NCBI GenBank assembly: GCA_900299145.1
Contig: OMIN01000127.1
Location: 45,873 to 109,872, forward strand
Length of the DNA: 64,000 nt
Direction: 5' to 3'
Origin: Betaproteobacteria bacterium
Lineage (GTDB): Bacteria; Pseudomonadota; Gammaproteobacteria; Burkholderiales; SG8-41
In this document: in pieces, positions 35,210 to 44,125 of the stretch
Numbering within the stretch: the stretch's first letter is position 1
How the letters are laid out: each line of letters begins with the position of its first letter
Notes under the pieces: generated by a model
Seen by the model: only the letters and a program-made list of their open reading frames with translations
Database searches by the model: none
What the model was told of the DNA's origin: nothing
Translations under genes and position numbers: made by a program

Positions 35210-35797
35210 ATGCCTTCACCACAGTTCATTTTAAACAGTTATTTTCGCCCGCTAAGGAGCCTTCCTTGTTGGCTAGTAACGGCTGAGTATGGTTCGTGGA
35301 TTAGTCTTCACTTTGGCGAACCTCGCCTGCGCATTCGCGAGGGCACTCCCAATGCACCGTTGCGCTCGATGCGACAACGAGCAGTTTTTGTTGAGGGCGA
35401 TTTCCTGATTTGGATAGAGATGGGAGAGTGGGAACTATTCCAAGACAAGAAACTAGCCTTTCATTCGGAACAACGACGTGCATACTTGCGGCGCGCTGCC
35501 ACAAATCTTGATGGGCAGCAGATCAAACAAGTTGAGGTAGTAGCGAAAAAGCGTGAAACGCACTTCACTTTTGACTTTGGCTCGGAGCTAATCGTAAGAC
35601 CTACGGCGGAAGCAAAACCGGAAGAACCTTTATGGCATGTGTACGGTAAGCACAGATGTCTCTCGATGCTTGCCAACGGAAATCTTGAATACGGGCCATC
35701 GCGGAATAAAATATTGAAGCGTATTCGAGCGGGTAATTATTCGTTTACAGCGAAACTGAATAACGCGGTTGACCCGCACTCCGTAGGGCGCCAATAA
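35210..35797 (+). CDS. Hypothetical protein, AT-richer than neighbours
   Basis: A 195-residue open frame of unknown family. It begins MPSPQFILNSYFRPLRSL; SWISLHFGEPRLRIREG and EGDFLIWIEMGEWELFQD give beta-rich stretches with many aromatics. No signal, no membrane helix, and no ribosome site I trust. Base composition and codon use are AT-richer than the flanks. The stop lies inside a palindromic repeat (35783-35872), so the C-terminus DPHSVGRQ is repeat-derived. This suggests recent insertion or shuffling. It could be an acquired small accessory gene. Confidence 0.6.
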   Translation: MPSPQFILNSYFRPLRSLPCWLVTAEYGSWISLHFGEPRLRIREGTPNAPLRSMRQRAVFVEGDFLIWIEMGEWELFQDKKLAFHSEQRRAYLRRAATNLDGQQIKQVEVVAKKRETHFTFDFGSELIVRPTAEAKPEEPLWHVYGKHRCLSMLANGNLEYGPSRNKILKRIRAGNYSFTAKLNNAVDPHSVGRQ

Positions 35798-35872
35798 GCG
35801 AAGCCCATTGCGCCGCATGTCTTACCTGGTGGTCCTCATACGGCGCATTGCCCTTCGGTTAATGCGCCCTAC
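35783..35872. repeat. GTAGGGCG-type palindromic element
   Basis: Imperfect inverted arms: the left starts GTAGGGCGCCAATAAGCG and the right ends with its counterpart, TTAATGCGCCCTAC. The element lies between the convergent hypothetical gene and the flavin monooxygenase, so it may act as a bidirectional terminator. A similar element is at 59388-59473. Confidence 0.7.
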
Positions 35873-35894
35873 AAAACCTCATGCAAACATCATG

Positions 35895-35908
35895 TAAGTA
35901 TTTGTTTT
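35895..35908 (-). repeat. Dispersed 14-mer word, copy 10 (exact)
   Basis: Plus-strand TAAGTATTTGTTTT, followed by TATTAAGTAATT, beside the palindromic element in the same convergent gap. Confidence 0.8.
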
Positions 35909-35983
35909 TATTAAGTAATTTATACCACCTCAAAGCACATTTGACCCTGCTGCTTGCTTCGCCGCTCTACGCTGATCGCACAC

Positions 35984-37225
35984 TCACCGCGCCCGCAACC
36001 GCTCCCTGTCATACCCCGCCACCCGCTTATATCGCTCCGACAGCGCCGCGATTTCCTCGCGGCTGATTACGTCATCAATGTTCTTGAACGGCTTGTCGCC
36101 GGTGCGCTTGTACACTTCGTGCAGGATGGCGTCGGGCGGGGCGCTGCGGTTGGCGAGCACCACGTCACGCGTGGCGGGCAGGCGTTTGGCTTCATAGGCG
36201 GCGAGTGCGGCCAGCGGATCGCGATTCTGTTGTAAGGCTACCGCCAGTGTCGTGGCATCCAGTATGGATTGCGCCGCGCCATTGGCGCCGCGCGGATACA
36301 TCGGGTGAGCGGCATCGCCCAAGAGCGTCACACGCCCGTGGTTCCAGCGCGGCAGCGGGTCCTGATCGACCATCGGGTATTCGAGGATGGCGTCGGCGCT
36401 GCGGATGAAATGCGGCACGTCGAGCCAGTCAAAGTGCCAGTCGGCCACCGTGTGAATGAAATCGTCAAGGTTGCCGGGGCGGTTCCAGTCGTTCTTGGCG
36501 TATTCAGGTGTTTCGATATCGATCACCCAGTTGACGAGCTGGCGGCCTTCGGCGTCGATGGCATTGCGGATCGGATACAGCAGCAGCTTTGCCGGCTGGT
36601 GCCAGCCGATGCGCACCATGCTGGCGCCTGAAAGCATGGGCTTCCAGCGCGTCACGCCGCGCCACATGTTGATGCCGGAATATTTGGGCGGGCCTTCGTT
36701 CGGGTAAAACTGTTTGCGCACGGTGGAGTGAATGCCCTCGGCGCTGACCACGATGTCGCCGGTTTGTGGCGGCAGCGCTTCGCCGGTCGTCGATGACACA
36801 AAGTGCGCGATGCCCTTGCCCGCTCGGTCAGTCTCCACGCCGGTGCAGCGCGCGTCGGTCGTCAGGCAGTGGCTGCCCGCGCGCTCGATAAACGCGTGTA
36901 GCAGCGCCATCTGTAAATCGCCGCGGTGGATGGAAAACTGCGGCACGTCGTAGCCGGCATGCAAACCCGCAGGTTCACTGTAAATGTATTGCCCGTAACG
37001 GTTGTAGAAGCAGTACTCGCGCGTGATGACCGCGACCCTGCGCAGCGCGTCTTCGAGGCCCAGCGCGATCAATTCGCGCGAGGCGTGCGGCAATATGTTG
37101 ATGCCCACGCCCAAGGGTTTGAGTTCCCGCGCGGATTCGAAGATCTTGCAGGCGATGCCCGCGCGGTGCAGCGCAAGCCCCAGGGTGAGGCCGCCGATGC
37201 CGGCGCCGATAATCAAGACTTCCAA
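35984..37225 (-). CDS. FAD-dependent aromatic monooxygenase (PhzS/salicylate-hydroxylase-like)
   Basis: A 413-residue protein. MEVLIIGAGIGGLTLGLALH is the FAD-binding GxGxxG, and GDAAHPMYPRGANGA the second FAD motif (GD). Between them lies SAEGIHSTVRKQ with the usual DG-like segment. It should hydroxylate an aromatic ring or open a carbonyl with NAD(P)H and oxygen. It lies upstream of a Bug gene and an alpha-hydroxy-acid oxidase on the same strand, in the direction of an aromatic or hydroxy-acid catabolic group. Confidence 0.87.
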   Translation of the reverse strand: MEVLIIGAGIGGLTLGLALHRAGIACKIFESARELKPLGVGINILPHASRELIALGLEDALRRVAVITREYCFYNRYGQYIYSEPAGLHAGYDVPQFSIHRGDLQMALLHAFIERAGSHCLTTDARCTGVETDRAGKGIAHFVSSTTGEALPPQTGDIVVSAEGIHSTVRKQFYPNEGPPKYSGINMWRGVTRWKPMLSGASMVRIGWHQPAKLLLYPIRNAIDAEGRQLVNWVIDIETPEYAKNDWNRPGNLDDFIHTVADWHFDWLDVPHFIRSADAILEYPMVDQDPLPRWNHGRVTLLGDAAHPMYPRGANGAAQSILDATTLAVALQQNRDPLAALAAYEAKRLPATRDVVLANRSAPPDAILHEVYKRTGDKPFKNIDDVISREEIAALSERYKRVAGYDRERLRAR

Positions 37226-37256
37226 GGTTGCTCCCCGTCGATAAAACTATCGAAAA

Positions 37257-38249
37257 CTAATCCGATCTGATTTTTGCCGCCGCCACCACGCGCGCCCAGA
37301 GCGTGAGTTCACTCTTGACCATCGCGCCAAATCGTTCCGGCGTGCCGCCCACTGCGTTCATGCCCTGCCGGGCAAGCGCTTCTCGCACGTCGGATTGTTG
37401 CAGCAGTGCGTTGAATTCGGCGTTGAGCCAGGCCACCACCCCCTGCGGCGTGGCTGCCGGGGCGAACAACCCGTACCATGTTTCTACCACCAGATTCGGC
37501 AACTTTTCCTCGATCATCGTCGGCACATCAGGGAACGCCGCCGCGCGCTTTTCACCCATCACCGCCAGCAGACGCACCTTGCCGGCACGGGCCTGCGGCA
37601 GGAGGGTTTGCATGCCCGCGACGGTCGCCTGCACATGCCCACCGATAAGATCCACCAGCGCGCCCGACGAGCCTTTGTACGGCACATGAACGATGCTGAT
37701 GCCGGTTTCCAGCTTGATAAGTTCCACCGCCAGATGCTGCGGGCCGCCATTGCCGGGCGAGGAATACAGCAGTTGCCCCGCCCGCTGACGGGCAAGCTGT
37801 ATAAAGCCTTGCATCGATTGCACCGGCAATTGCGGATGCACGGCAAAGGTCATTTCGCTGGCGGCAATCTGGATCACCGGCGCGAAGCTCGTTACCGGAT
37901 CAAACGGCAGCTTGCCGGACAGCGCGGGCGTGGTACCGAATGAGGTGGCCGTCATCAGCAGCACATGGCCATCGGGTGCCGCCTTGGCGACGAAGTCGGC
38001 GCCGATGTTGCCGGTGGCGCCGGGCCGGTTGTCGGTGATCACGCCAACCTTCCAGCGATCTGCCAGACGCGGGCCGAACGCACGCGCAATCAAATCCGCG
38101 CCGGTACCGCTGGTATAGGGGACAACGATTTGCACATTGCGCTGCGGGTAGGTCTGAGCCTGCGCCGCGCCCACGGCGAACAAAATCAGCGTCGCGGCGA
38201 ACCCTGTTAGCGTGGATTCACGCGCGGCGCTTAACCAGCGACTTTTCAC
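37257..38249 (-). CDS. Bug/TctC-family periplasmic solute-binding protein
   Basis: A 330-residue protein with a long hydrophobic N-terminus ending AQAQTYPQRNV. Cleft motifs: PYTSGTGADLIARAFG, where the usual PGG is replaced by SGTG, and DNRPGATGNIGADFVA. It is the middle gene of a minus-strand set: oxidase (start 39446), Bug (31 bases after the oxidase region ends at 38268 minus 19), monooxygenase. Its ligand may be the substrate of those enzymes. Confidence 0.9.
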   Translation of the reverse strand: MKSRWLSAARESTLTGFAATLILFAVGAAQAQTYPQRNVQIVVPYTSGTGADLIARAFGPRLADRWKVGVITDNRPGATGNIGADFVAKAAPDGHVLLMTATSFGTTPALSGKLPFDPVTSFAPVIQIAASEMTFAVHPQLPVQSMQGFIQLARQRAGQLLYSSPGNGGPQHLAVELIKLETGISIVHVPYKGSSGALVDLIGGHVQATVAGMQTLLPQARAGKVRLLAVMGEKRAAAFPDVPTMIEEKLPNLVVETWYGLFAPAATPQGVVAWLNAEFNALLQQSDVREALARQGMNAVGGTPERFGAMVKSELTLWARVVAAAKIRSD

Positions 38250-38267
38250 AACCCGGCAGCTTCGAGA

Positions 38268-39446
38268 TCAAGCCGCCTGCGCGTGCCCATAGGCAATATG
38301 CTGCGGGCCAATTTCGGCAATCGTGTTGCAGGAAATATTGGCAATGCCGCGGCTGATTTCGCCGCGATAAAGATCCAGAGCGCGTTTGGCACCGTCGTAG
38401 CCCGCCGCCGCCGTGCCGTAGAGCGTGCTTCTGCCGATCAGCACGAATTTGGCGCCGAGCGCGATGGCCTTCACCACGTCGCTGCCGCGCCGCACGCCGC
38501 TGTCAAACACAATGGTCGTCTTGTGGCCCACGGCCTTGGCGATTTCCGGCAGCACTTCTATCGGCGAAGGCGCGGCGTCGCAGTTGCGCCCGCCGTGGTT
38601 GGAAACAATAACGCCGTCAGCGCCATGTTCCACCGATTTCTCGCAATCATCCGGGTGCAGCAGGCCCTTCACCAGCAGCTTGCCGGGCCAGATGTCGCGC
38701 AGCGCTTTCAGATCATCCCAGTTGAGCGAATCACTGCGGGTTTCCTTGTTGCCGCCATAGGCCGTGGTGATCTTGCCCTTCAATTCGTCGGGGAAATTCA
38801 CGCGTTCAGGCATGCCGCCATTGGCGATGTAACGCGCCAGCACGCCAAGCATCCAGCGCGGGTGCGAAATCACATCGAGCGTGTTCTTGCTGTTGTATTT
38901 GAACGGCACCGAGAAACCGTTGCGGCGATTGTATTCGCGGTTACCCGCCACTGCGCCGTCCACGGTCACCAGCAGCGCCTCAAAGCCCGCCGCCGACGCG
39001 CGCCGCACCAGTTGGTGCGACAGCTTGCGGTCGGCCCACATGTAAAGCTGCATCCACAGCGTGCCGCCGACATCACCGGCGATTTCTTCCATGCTGGTGA
39101 TGGAGCCGGTAGCGAGCGAAAACGGCACGCCCGCGTCCCGTGCCGCGCGCGCGAGCTCCAGCTCGCCCTTGTACCACATCATGCCGGCAGCACCCGTGGG
39201 CGCGATGCCGATGGGCATCTTGTGCGTCTTGCCGAAGAGCGTGGTGTCGAGCTTGCGGTTGGAAACATCCACCAGCATGCGCGGCCGGAACTGTATCCGC
39301 TCGAACGCCTCGCGGTTGTTGCGCAGCGCGACTTCTTCTTCAGTGCCGCGGTCGACGAATTCAAATAGCCACTTGGGCAGGCGCGCCTTGGCCATGTCGC
39401 GCAGGTCGAAAATATTCTGTGCGTCTTCTACGTCTGGAAAAATCAT
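38268..39446 (-). CDS. FMN-dependent alpha-hydroxy acid oxidase/dehydrogenase
   Basis: From ATG 39446, with AGGGAG upstream, this is a 392-residue protein of the lactate/glycolate/mandelate oxidase fold. VSNHGGRNCDAAPS carries the catalytic histidine and arginine (HGGR), and FDSGVRRGSDVVKAIALGA the FMN phosphate site. It oxidises a 2-hydroxy acid to a keto acid; it could be membrane-linked, as L-lactate dehydrogenase is, but no anchor is visible. It heads the minus-strand group with a Bug receptor, consistent with uptake and oxidation of a hydroxy acid. Confidence 0.92.
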   Translation of the reverse strand: MIFPDVEDAQNIFDLRDMAKARLPKWLFEFVDRGTEEEVALRNNREAFERIQFRPRMLVDVSNRKLDTTLFGKTHKMPIGIAPTGAAGMMWYKGELELARAARDAGVPFSLATGSITSMEEIAGDVGGTLWMQLYMWADRKLSHQLVRRASAAGFEALLVTVDGAVAGNREYNRRNGFSVPFKYNSKNTLDVISHPRWMLGVLARYIANGGMPERVNFPDELKGKITTAYGGNKETRSDSLNWDDLKALRDIWPGKLLVKGLLHPDDCEKSVEHGADGVIVSNHGGRNCDAAPSPIEVLPEIAKAVGHKTTIVFDSGVRRGSDVVKAIALGAKFVLIGRSTLYGTAAAGYDGAKRALDLYRGEISRGIANISCNTIAEIGPQHIAYGHAQAA

Positions 39447-39596
39447 GAATTGCTCCCTGAATTGCGTTTGGTCGATGTTTCTTGTCGCGGTTTTTAATGG
39501 CAATTTACGCCGGCAGACTACGCCGTGGGCGGATGACGCCCGATTGTGCCATACCTCAAGACCGCTCCGCTCCAACCGGCTGAGTCGTCATGATTG

Positions 39597-40097
39597 TCAT
39601 AACAGCTCGATCAGCGCTTTCGCCAGCGCCAGCGCCAGCAGCGTGTAACCCGCCGCCAGCAGATCGTCGAACATTACGCCGAATCCGTTTTTCAGCGTGC
39701 GGTCAAAATGCCGGATCGGCGGTGGCTTCACAATATCAAACAACCGAAACAGCGCGAACGCCGCAACCTGCCACAGCCAGCCGGCGGGCGTAAACATCAA
39801 CACCAGCATGAACGCCACGGTCTCGTCCCACACCATGCCGCCGTGGTCGGCCACGCCCAGCGCCGCACCGGTGCGCTGGCACGCCCAGGCGCCCAACAAA
39901 AAAATCCCAATTAAAACAGATAGTTGCGTAACACCATCCGAAGTGGCGTTGAGCACCCAGTACAGCGGAAACGCCAGCAGCGTGCCAAACGTCCCCGGCG
40001 CAAAAGGTGCAAGGCCGGTGCCGCCGGCGAAAGCCACGAAGTGCGCCGGGTGCGCGTAAACGAATTGCCGGGTGGGCCTCCTTGCAGACCGCGGCAC
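39597..40097 (-). CDS. pgpA: Phosphatidylglycerophosphatase A
   Basis: From GTG 40097 the protein has 166 residues. AHFVAFAGGTGLAPFAPGTFG is close to the family's opening motif; WDETVAFMLVLM and FDIVKPPPIRHFDR hold the conserved acidic and basic residues. It dephosphorylates PGP to phosphatidylglycerol at the membrane and has three to four hydrophobic helices. A long open frame upstream is antisense-like noise inside thiL. The start lies five bases past the thiL stop; a TTG at 40109 is possible. A copy of the dispersed word lies inside. Confidence 0.86.
   Translation of the reverse strand: MPRSARRPTRQFVYAHPAHFVAFAGGTGLAPFAPGTFGTLLAFPLYWVLNATSDGVTQLSVLIGIFLLGAWACQRTGAALGVADHGGMVWDETVAFMLVLMFTPAGWLWQVAAFALFRLFDIVKPPPIRHFDRTLKNGFGVMFDDLLAAGYTLLALALAKALIELL
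39913..39926 (+). repeat. Dispersed 14-mer word, copy 11 (one mismatch, intragenic)
   Basis: AAAACAGATAGTTG inside pgpA, preceded by AATT. It encodes part of a hydrophobic helix (QLSVLIG) with AT-rich codons. Confidence 0.7.
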
Positions 40098-40101
40098 GGC
40101 A

Positions 40102-41082
40102 TCAGCCAAAGTGATCAAACCCGCGATGCGTGATGTTAAGCGGCATGCCTTGTGCATCCACAACCGCGACGGTGGTTGCACCGGCGGGCGTGTGCACGAT
40201 GCGCCCGATGCGTGTAACGCGTGTTCGCGAACGCTGACCCGCGAGCGCCACCGCTGCGCGCCGTGACGGTGGTGCAGTGAAACACAGTTCGTAGTCATCG
40301 CCGCCCGCAAGCAATGCCCCCTGCACGGCACGATGCGCGGCGCGATCGGCCACCAACGCGCGCATGAGTGGTGATCGTGGCAGCGCGTCGAATTGAACCA
40401 CTGCCGCCACATGGGAGCGCTCGCAAATGTGGCCAAGATCGGCGAGCAAGCCATCAGAAACATCAAGGGCGCTGTGCGCGACACCGCGCAATGCTGTACC
40501 GAGGGTAACGCGCGGCGTGGGTGTATCAAGCCGCCGCGACATCCCCGTAAGCATTTGTTTTTTAAGAATAATTTTTGCATTGCGCGCGGCAACGGCCAGC
40601 GCCGCATCGCCCAGCGTCCCCGACACCCAGATGTCGTCGCCCGCGCGTGCGCCATCGCGCCGCAGCGCCTTCGCGGCCGGCACTTCGCCCATGATCTGCA
40701 CGCACAAGTTAAGCGGCCCGCGCGTGGTGTCACCACCGATGAGATCGACACCGTGGGCACGCGCCAGGCGCATGAAGCCGCGCGAAAATGCGGCGAGCCA
40801 TGCGTCGTCCAGTTTGGGCAAAGCCAGCGCCAGCGTGGCCCAGCGTGGCGTGGCGCCCATCGCCGCAAGGTCGGAAAGATTCACCGCCAGCGTTTTATGG
40901 CCGAGCGCTTGCGGATCGGCGCCTTTGAAAAAATGCCGGCCTTCGACCAGCATGTCCGCCGAAATCGCCAGCACGTGCCCGCGCCGGGGCTGGATCAACG
41001 CCGCGTCGTCACCCACGCCCAGCAGCGTGTGCCGGGTGCGATGCGTGAAGTGGCGGGCGATCAGGCTGAATTCGGGGGTCAT
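40102..41082 (-). CDS. thiL: Thiamine-monophosphate kinase
   Basis: A 326-residue protein. The N-terminal GVGDDAALIQP is the Mg/ATP motif, SADMLVEGRHF and NLSDLAAMGATP follow, and DVSDGLLADLGHI is the second acidic motif. It phosphorylates thiamine monophosphate to thiamine diphosphate. It lies between nusB and pgpA, a very common proteobacterial order. A dispersed-word copy at 40548-40561 lies inside and encodes an AT-rich lysine-rich stretch (KIILKKQML). Confidence 0.94.
   Translation of the reverse strand: MTPEFSLIARHFTHRTRHTLLGVGDDAALIQPRRGHVLAISADMLVEGRHFFKGADPQALGHKTLAVNLSDLAAMGATPRWATLALALPKLDDAWLAAFSRGFMRLARAHGVDLIGGDTTRGPLNLCVQIMGEVPAAKALRRDGARAGDDIWVSGTLGDAALAVAARNAKIILKKQMLTGMSRRLDTPTPRVTLGTALRGVAHSALDVSDGLLADLGHICERSHVAAVVQFDALPRSPLMRALVADRAAHRAVQGALLAGGDDYELCFTAPPSRRAAVALAGQRSRTRVTRIGRIVHTPAGATTVAVVDAQGMPLNITHRGFDHFG
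40548..40561 (-). repeat. Dispersed 14-mer word, copy 12 (one mismatch, intragenic)
   Basis: Plus-strand TAAGCATTTGTTTT, followed by TTAAGAATAA, inside thiL. The local codons are AT-rich in a GC-rich gene. Confidence 0.7.
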
Positions 41083-41106
41083 CGCGCCTGACGCAAGTTG
41101 CGCTTG

Positions 41107-41358
41107 TTATTTTTGCTGCGCGGCCAGCGCCTTGCGCTGTTCTTCGAGCTTGGCCTGATCGGCCGCCCATTTCTTTTTGATCAACACCGGCATCCAGAAA
41201 TCCAGCGCGGCGAAACCCAGAAAAAACAGCACAATCATCTGGAATTTGTCGTCCGGGATGAAACCGCGGGCAAAAAACAGCACGTAGCAGCCGATCAGCA
41301 GATTCACCACGCCGGCCGCGTAAAAAAGATAAATACGTTTCTTGATTCGGTCATCCAT
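41107..41358 (-). CDS. Small membrane protein between nusB and thiL
   Basis: From ATG 41358, with GGAG six bases upstream, this is an 83-residue protein with two hydrophobic helices (IYLFYAAGVVNLLIGCYVLFF and a second near residue 45) and a basic/coiled tail (KWAADQAKLEEQRKAL). Function unknown; it may be an accessory of the housekeeping operon. An ATG at 41370 is also in frame, but the SD favours 41358. Confidence 0.72.
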   Translation of the reverse strand: MDDRIKKRIYLFYAAGVVNLLIGCYVLFFARGFIPDDKFQMIVLFFLGFAALDFWMPVLIKKKWAADQAKLEEQRKALAAQQK

Positions 41359-41405
41359 GTCTTGCTCCATCGCGCCCCGCCGTGGTCAGGCGCCCATGCC
41401 GTATT

Positions 41406-41870
41406 TTATCGAACGGCGCTGGCTGCATTCGCCTCGCGTGCCGCGCGTGCCGCCGCGACTTCGGGCGCGCGCAACGCCGCCGCCAGTTTGTCGAGCACGC
41501 CGTTGACGTACTTGTGGCCATCGGCGCCGCCGAAGGCTTTGGCCAGTTCGACCGCCTCATTGATAACCACACGGTACGGCACCTCCGGGTGCCGCGAAAA
41601 TTCGCAGCCGGCAATCATCAGCACGGCGCGCTCCACCGGAGACACCTGATCCAGCGGCCGGTCCAGGCACGGCACGAGCGCGCTTTCAATCGTGCCGGCG
41701 TCGTGAATAGCACCTTCGAGCAGATCGCGAAAATACAGCGCGTCGCATTTGTCGAAGCCGCGAAACAGTACGATGTCCTGCGCAATTTCGGCCGGCGTAT
41801 GACGCGCCAGCAGCCAGCGATACAACCCTTGCAGTGCAAATTCGCGCGCTCGATAACGGGACGTCTTCAC
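41406..41870 (-). CDS. nusB: Transcription antitermination protein NusB
   Basis: A 154-residue protein. KTSRYRAREFALQGLYRWLL opens as NusB does, and the C-terminal FGGADGHKYVNGVLDKLAAAL is the family's closing motif. With NusE/S10 it binds boxA RNA in rRNA antitermination. It follows ribH on the same strand, 46 bases apart with a variant dispersed word in the gap; the small membrane gene and thiL follow. Confidence 0.95.
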   Translation of the reverse strand: MKTSRYRAREFALQGLYRWLLARHTPAEIAQDIVLFRGFDKCDALYFRDLLEGAIHDAGTIESALVPCLDRPLDQVSPVERAVLMIAGCEFSRHPEVPYRVVINEAVELAKAFGGADGHKYVNGVLDKLAAALRAPEVAAARAAREANAASAVR

Positions 41871-41899
41871 GCGCCATGCCTCACAGAACAGAATACACG

Positions 41900-41914
41900 T
41901 AAATATTTGATTTT
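41900..41914 (-). repeat. Dispersed word, copy 13 (insertion variant)
   Basis: Plus-strand TAAATATTTGATTTT, the insertion form with one further mismatch, followed by GTTCACTTAA. It fills the nusB-ribH gap. Confidence 0.6.
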
Positions 41915-41916
41915 GT

Positions 41917-42369
41917 TCACTTAATTTTACGAAGCAAATTCACCATTTCCACTGCGGCCAGCGCGCAATCCGCCCCTTTTTGCGCCATGCGCGCGAGCGC
42001 CTGATCGTCGTCTTCGGTGGTGAGGATGCCGTTGGCGATGGGTATGCCGGTGTCGAGCTGCACGCGCGTGATGCCTGCGCAGGATTCGTTCGACACGATT
42101 TCAAAGTGATATGTCTCGCCGCGAATTACGGCGCCCAGCGCGATCAGCGCGTCGTAGTCCTCCGACAGTGCCATGCTTTGCAGCACCAGTGGAATTTCCA
42201 GTGCACCCGGCACCGTGACCACCGTGATGTCCCCGGCGTCGACGCCGTAGCCCAACAGCGCCTTGTTGCAACTGGCGAGCAAACCGTCGCCGATATTCTG
42301 GTTAAAACGGCCCACCACGATGCCGATGTGCAGACCGGCCCCCTGGTGATTGGGTTCAATTTTGGTCAT
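41917..42369 (-). CDS. ribH: 6,7-dimethyl-8-ribityllumazine synthase
   Basis: From ATG 42369 the protein has 150 residues. [29 protein letters not shown] and [20 protein letters not shown] are the conserved substrate-binding loops, and H in TYHFE is the catalytic histidine. It condenses the ribitylaminouracil and butanone phosphate. The upstream TTG at 42387 is unnecessary, although it stays in frame. It follows ribBA by 41 bases. Confidence 0.95.
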   Translation of the reverse strand: MTKIEPNHQGAGLHIGIVVGRFNQNIGDGLLASCNKALLGYGVDAGDITVVTVPGALEIPLVLQSMALSEDYDALIALGAVIRGETYHFEIVSNESCAGITRVQLDTGIPIANGILTTEDDDQALARMAQKGADCALAAVEMVNLLRKIK

Positions 42370-42410
42370 ATTCTCTAGATTCTTCAAAGGCGTTAACGCA
42401 TGTTCTCCGG

Positions 42411-43532
42411 CTACCCCTGCTGAGGCGGCTGCTCATAACCCGTCACCTCCAGATCAAAACCCGCCATGCTGGGCATACGGCGCGGCAGCGCCATCAGGCG
42501 CATTTTTTTCACGCCCAGATCGCGCAGGATTTGTGCGCCGATGCCGTAGTTACGCAAGGTGATTTTTTGCGGGGCGCGATCTGCGCTGGGCGGACGGGCA
42601 CGCGCGAGCAATTCTTCCGCCGTTTCCTGACGGTGCAGCAGCAACAGCACGCCACAGCCAGCTTTGGCAATAGCCGCCAGCGCGTCATTGCAGTTCCACG
42701 AGTGCGTGGTGCTGCGGGCATCCAGCAGATCGATCACTGACACCGGCTCGTGCACACGTACCAGCGCTTCCCTGGTGGCTTCGATCTTGCCGCGCACCAG
42801 CGCGAGATGTGTTTCGCGGCCGATGCGGTCGCTGTAGGCGTACAGCTGAAATTCGCCATGGACGGTTTCAATGCTGCGCTCGGCCGCGCGCACCACCAGC
42901 GACTCGGTGCGCCCGCGATGCTGAATGAGATCCGTGATGGTGCCGATTTTCAGGCCATGCTTCGCGGCAAACGGAATCAGATCGGGCAGCCGTGCCATCT
43001 CGCCGTCATCCTTCAGAATTTCGCAAATCCCCGCCGCCGGCTGCAAGCCCGCGAGCCGCGCCAGGTCGCAACCGGCTTCGGTATGGCCCGCGCGCACCAA
43101 TACACCGCCTTCCTGCGCCATCAACGGGAAAATATGTCCGGGCTGAACGAGATCCCTTGAACTGGCATCGGGCCGTATCGCCGCACGCACGGTGGTGGCG
43201 CGGTCTGCCGCTGAAATGCCGGTGGTAACGCCCTCGGCCGCCTCGATCGACACTGTAAAGTTGGTACCCATTGGCGAACGATTGTTCGACACCATCAATG
43301 GCAGATTCAACTGGCGGCAACGGTCTTCGGTGAGCGTCAGGCAAATCAGCCCGCGCCCGTAACGCGCCATGAAATTGATGGCTTCAGCAGTGGCGTGCTC
43401 GGCGGCGATCAGCAGATCGCCTTCGTTCTCCCGGTCTTCTTCATCGACCAGCACCACCATGCGCCCGGCGCGAATATCGGCGATTATTTCAGCGGGAGAA
43501 CTGATTGACACGGCTGCCGCGGGTGAATTCAT
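42411..43532 (-). CDS. ribBA: DHBP synthase fused to a degenerate GTP cyclohydrolase II domain (RibBA/RibBX-type)
   Basis: A 373-residue protein. The first ~200 residues are 3,4-dihydroxy-2-butanone-4-phosphate synthase: [38 protein letters not shown] and [15 protein letters not shown] are intact. The C-terminal cyclohydrolase-like part lacks the zinc motif: HSEC..TGD..F..RCDC is replaced by HEPVSVIDL and THSWNCNDA. The protein should therefore make only the butanone phosphate, with GTP cyclohydrolase II supplied elsewhere. This is known for RibBX. It overlaps ribE by four bases. Confidence 0.9.
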   Translation of the reverse strand: MNSPAAAVSISSPAEIIADIRAGRMVVLVDEEDRENEGDLLIAAEHATAEAINFMARYGRGLICLTLTEDRCRQLNLPLMVSNNRSPMGTNFTVSIEAAEGVTTGISAADRATTVRAAIRPDASSRDLVQPGHIFPLMAQEGGVLVRAGHTEAGCDLARLAGLQPAAGICEILKDDGEMARLPDLIPFAAKHGLKIGTITDLIQHRGRTESLVVRAAERSIETVHGEFQLYAYSDRIGRETHLALVRGKIEATREALVRVHEPVSVIDLLDARSTTHSWNCNDALAAIAKAGCGVLLLLHRQETAEELLARARPPSADRAPQKITLRNYGIGAQILRDLGVKKMRLMALPRRMPSMAGFDLEVTGYEQPPQQG

Positions 43533-44125
43533 GACTGTGCTCCGAATGTATTGAGCCGCTCGACGTAGCGCGCCACGGTGTCGGCCTCAAGATTGACGCG
43601 CGCGCCCGCCGCCAGCACACCCAGGTTGGTGGCCGTCAGCGTGTGCGGGATGATGTTCACTGAAAACTGATTCTGTTTGACTTCGTTCACGGTAAGACTC
43701 ACGCCGTTGATGGCGATCGATCCTTTAACGGCAATATAACGCGCCACTTCAGGCGGCGCTTCAAACATCAGCACACGGTTGTCGCCGGCGGGCCGCGCGC
43801 TCACCAATGCGCCGACTCCATCCACATGCCCGCTCACCAGATGCCCGCCGAGGCGGTCACCCAGGCACAGCGCGCGCTCCAGATTCCCCCGCGCCCCGAC
43901 GGTGAAACCTGCCGTGCAGCGCAGGGTCTCCGCCGACACGTCCGCCGAAAACCCCACACGGGAAATCTCCACCGCGGTCAGGCAAACACCGTCAACCGCG
44001 ATGCTTTCGCCGATTTGGCCATCGCTCAGATTCAAATCCCCGGCAGCCACGGCAATGCGCACGCCACCAGCCGTCGGCGTAACCGATGCAATGTTGCCCA
44101 CTGCCGTCACAATTCCCGTGAACAT
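43529..44125 (-). CDS. ribE: Riboflavin synthase alpha chain
   Basis: From ATG 44125 the protein has 198 residues. MFTGIVTAVGNIAS begins the first lumazine-binding half (A-E-x-L and TAVE), and VKGSIAINGVSLTVNEV begins the second: two internally repeated beta-barrels, as in the trimeric enzyme. It dismutates two lumazines to riboflavin. The start overlaps the ribD stop by one base (TAATG); a longer frame to 44194 is inside ribD. It overlaps ribBA by four bases. Confidence 0.95.
   Translation of the reverse strand: MFTGIVTAVGNIASVTPTAGGVRIAVAAGDLNLSDGQIGESIAVDGVCLTAVEISRVGFSADVSAETLRCTAGFTVGARGNLERALCLGDRLGGHLVSGHVDGVGALVSARPAGDNRVLMFEAPPEVARYIAVKGSIAINGVSLTVNEVKQNQFSVNIIPHTLTATNLGVLAAGARVNLEADTVARYVERLNTFGAQS

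Noticed and set aside
39597..40868. A 423-codon frame reaching from pgpA into thiL
   Set aside because: The upstream part is antisense-like frame noise inside thiL. Only the last 166 codons look like PgpA.
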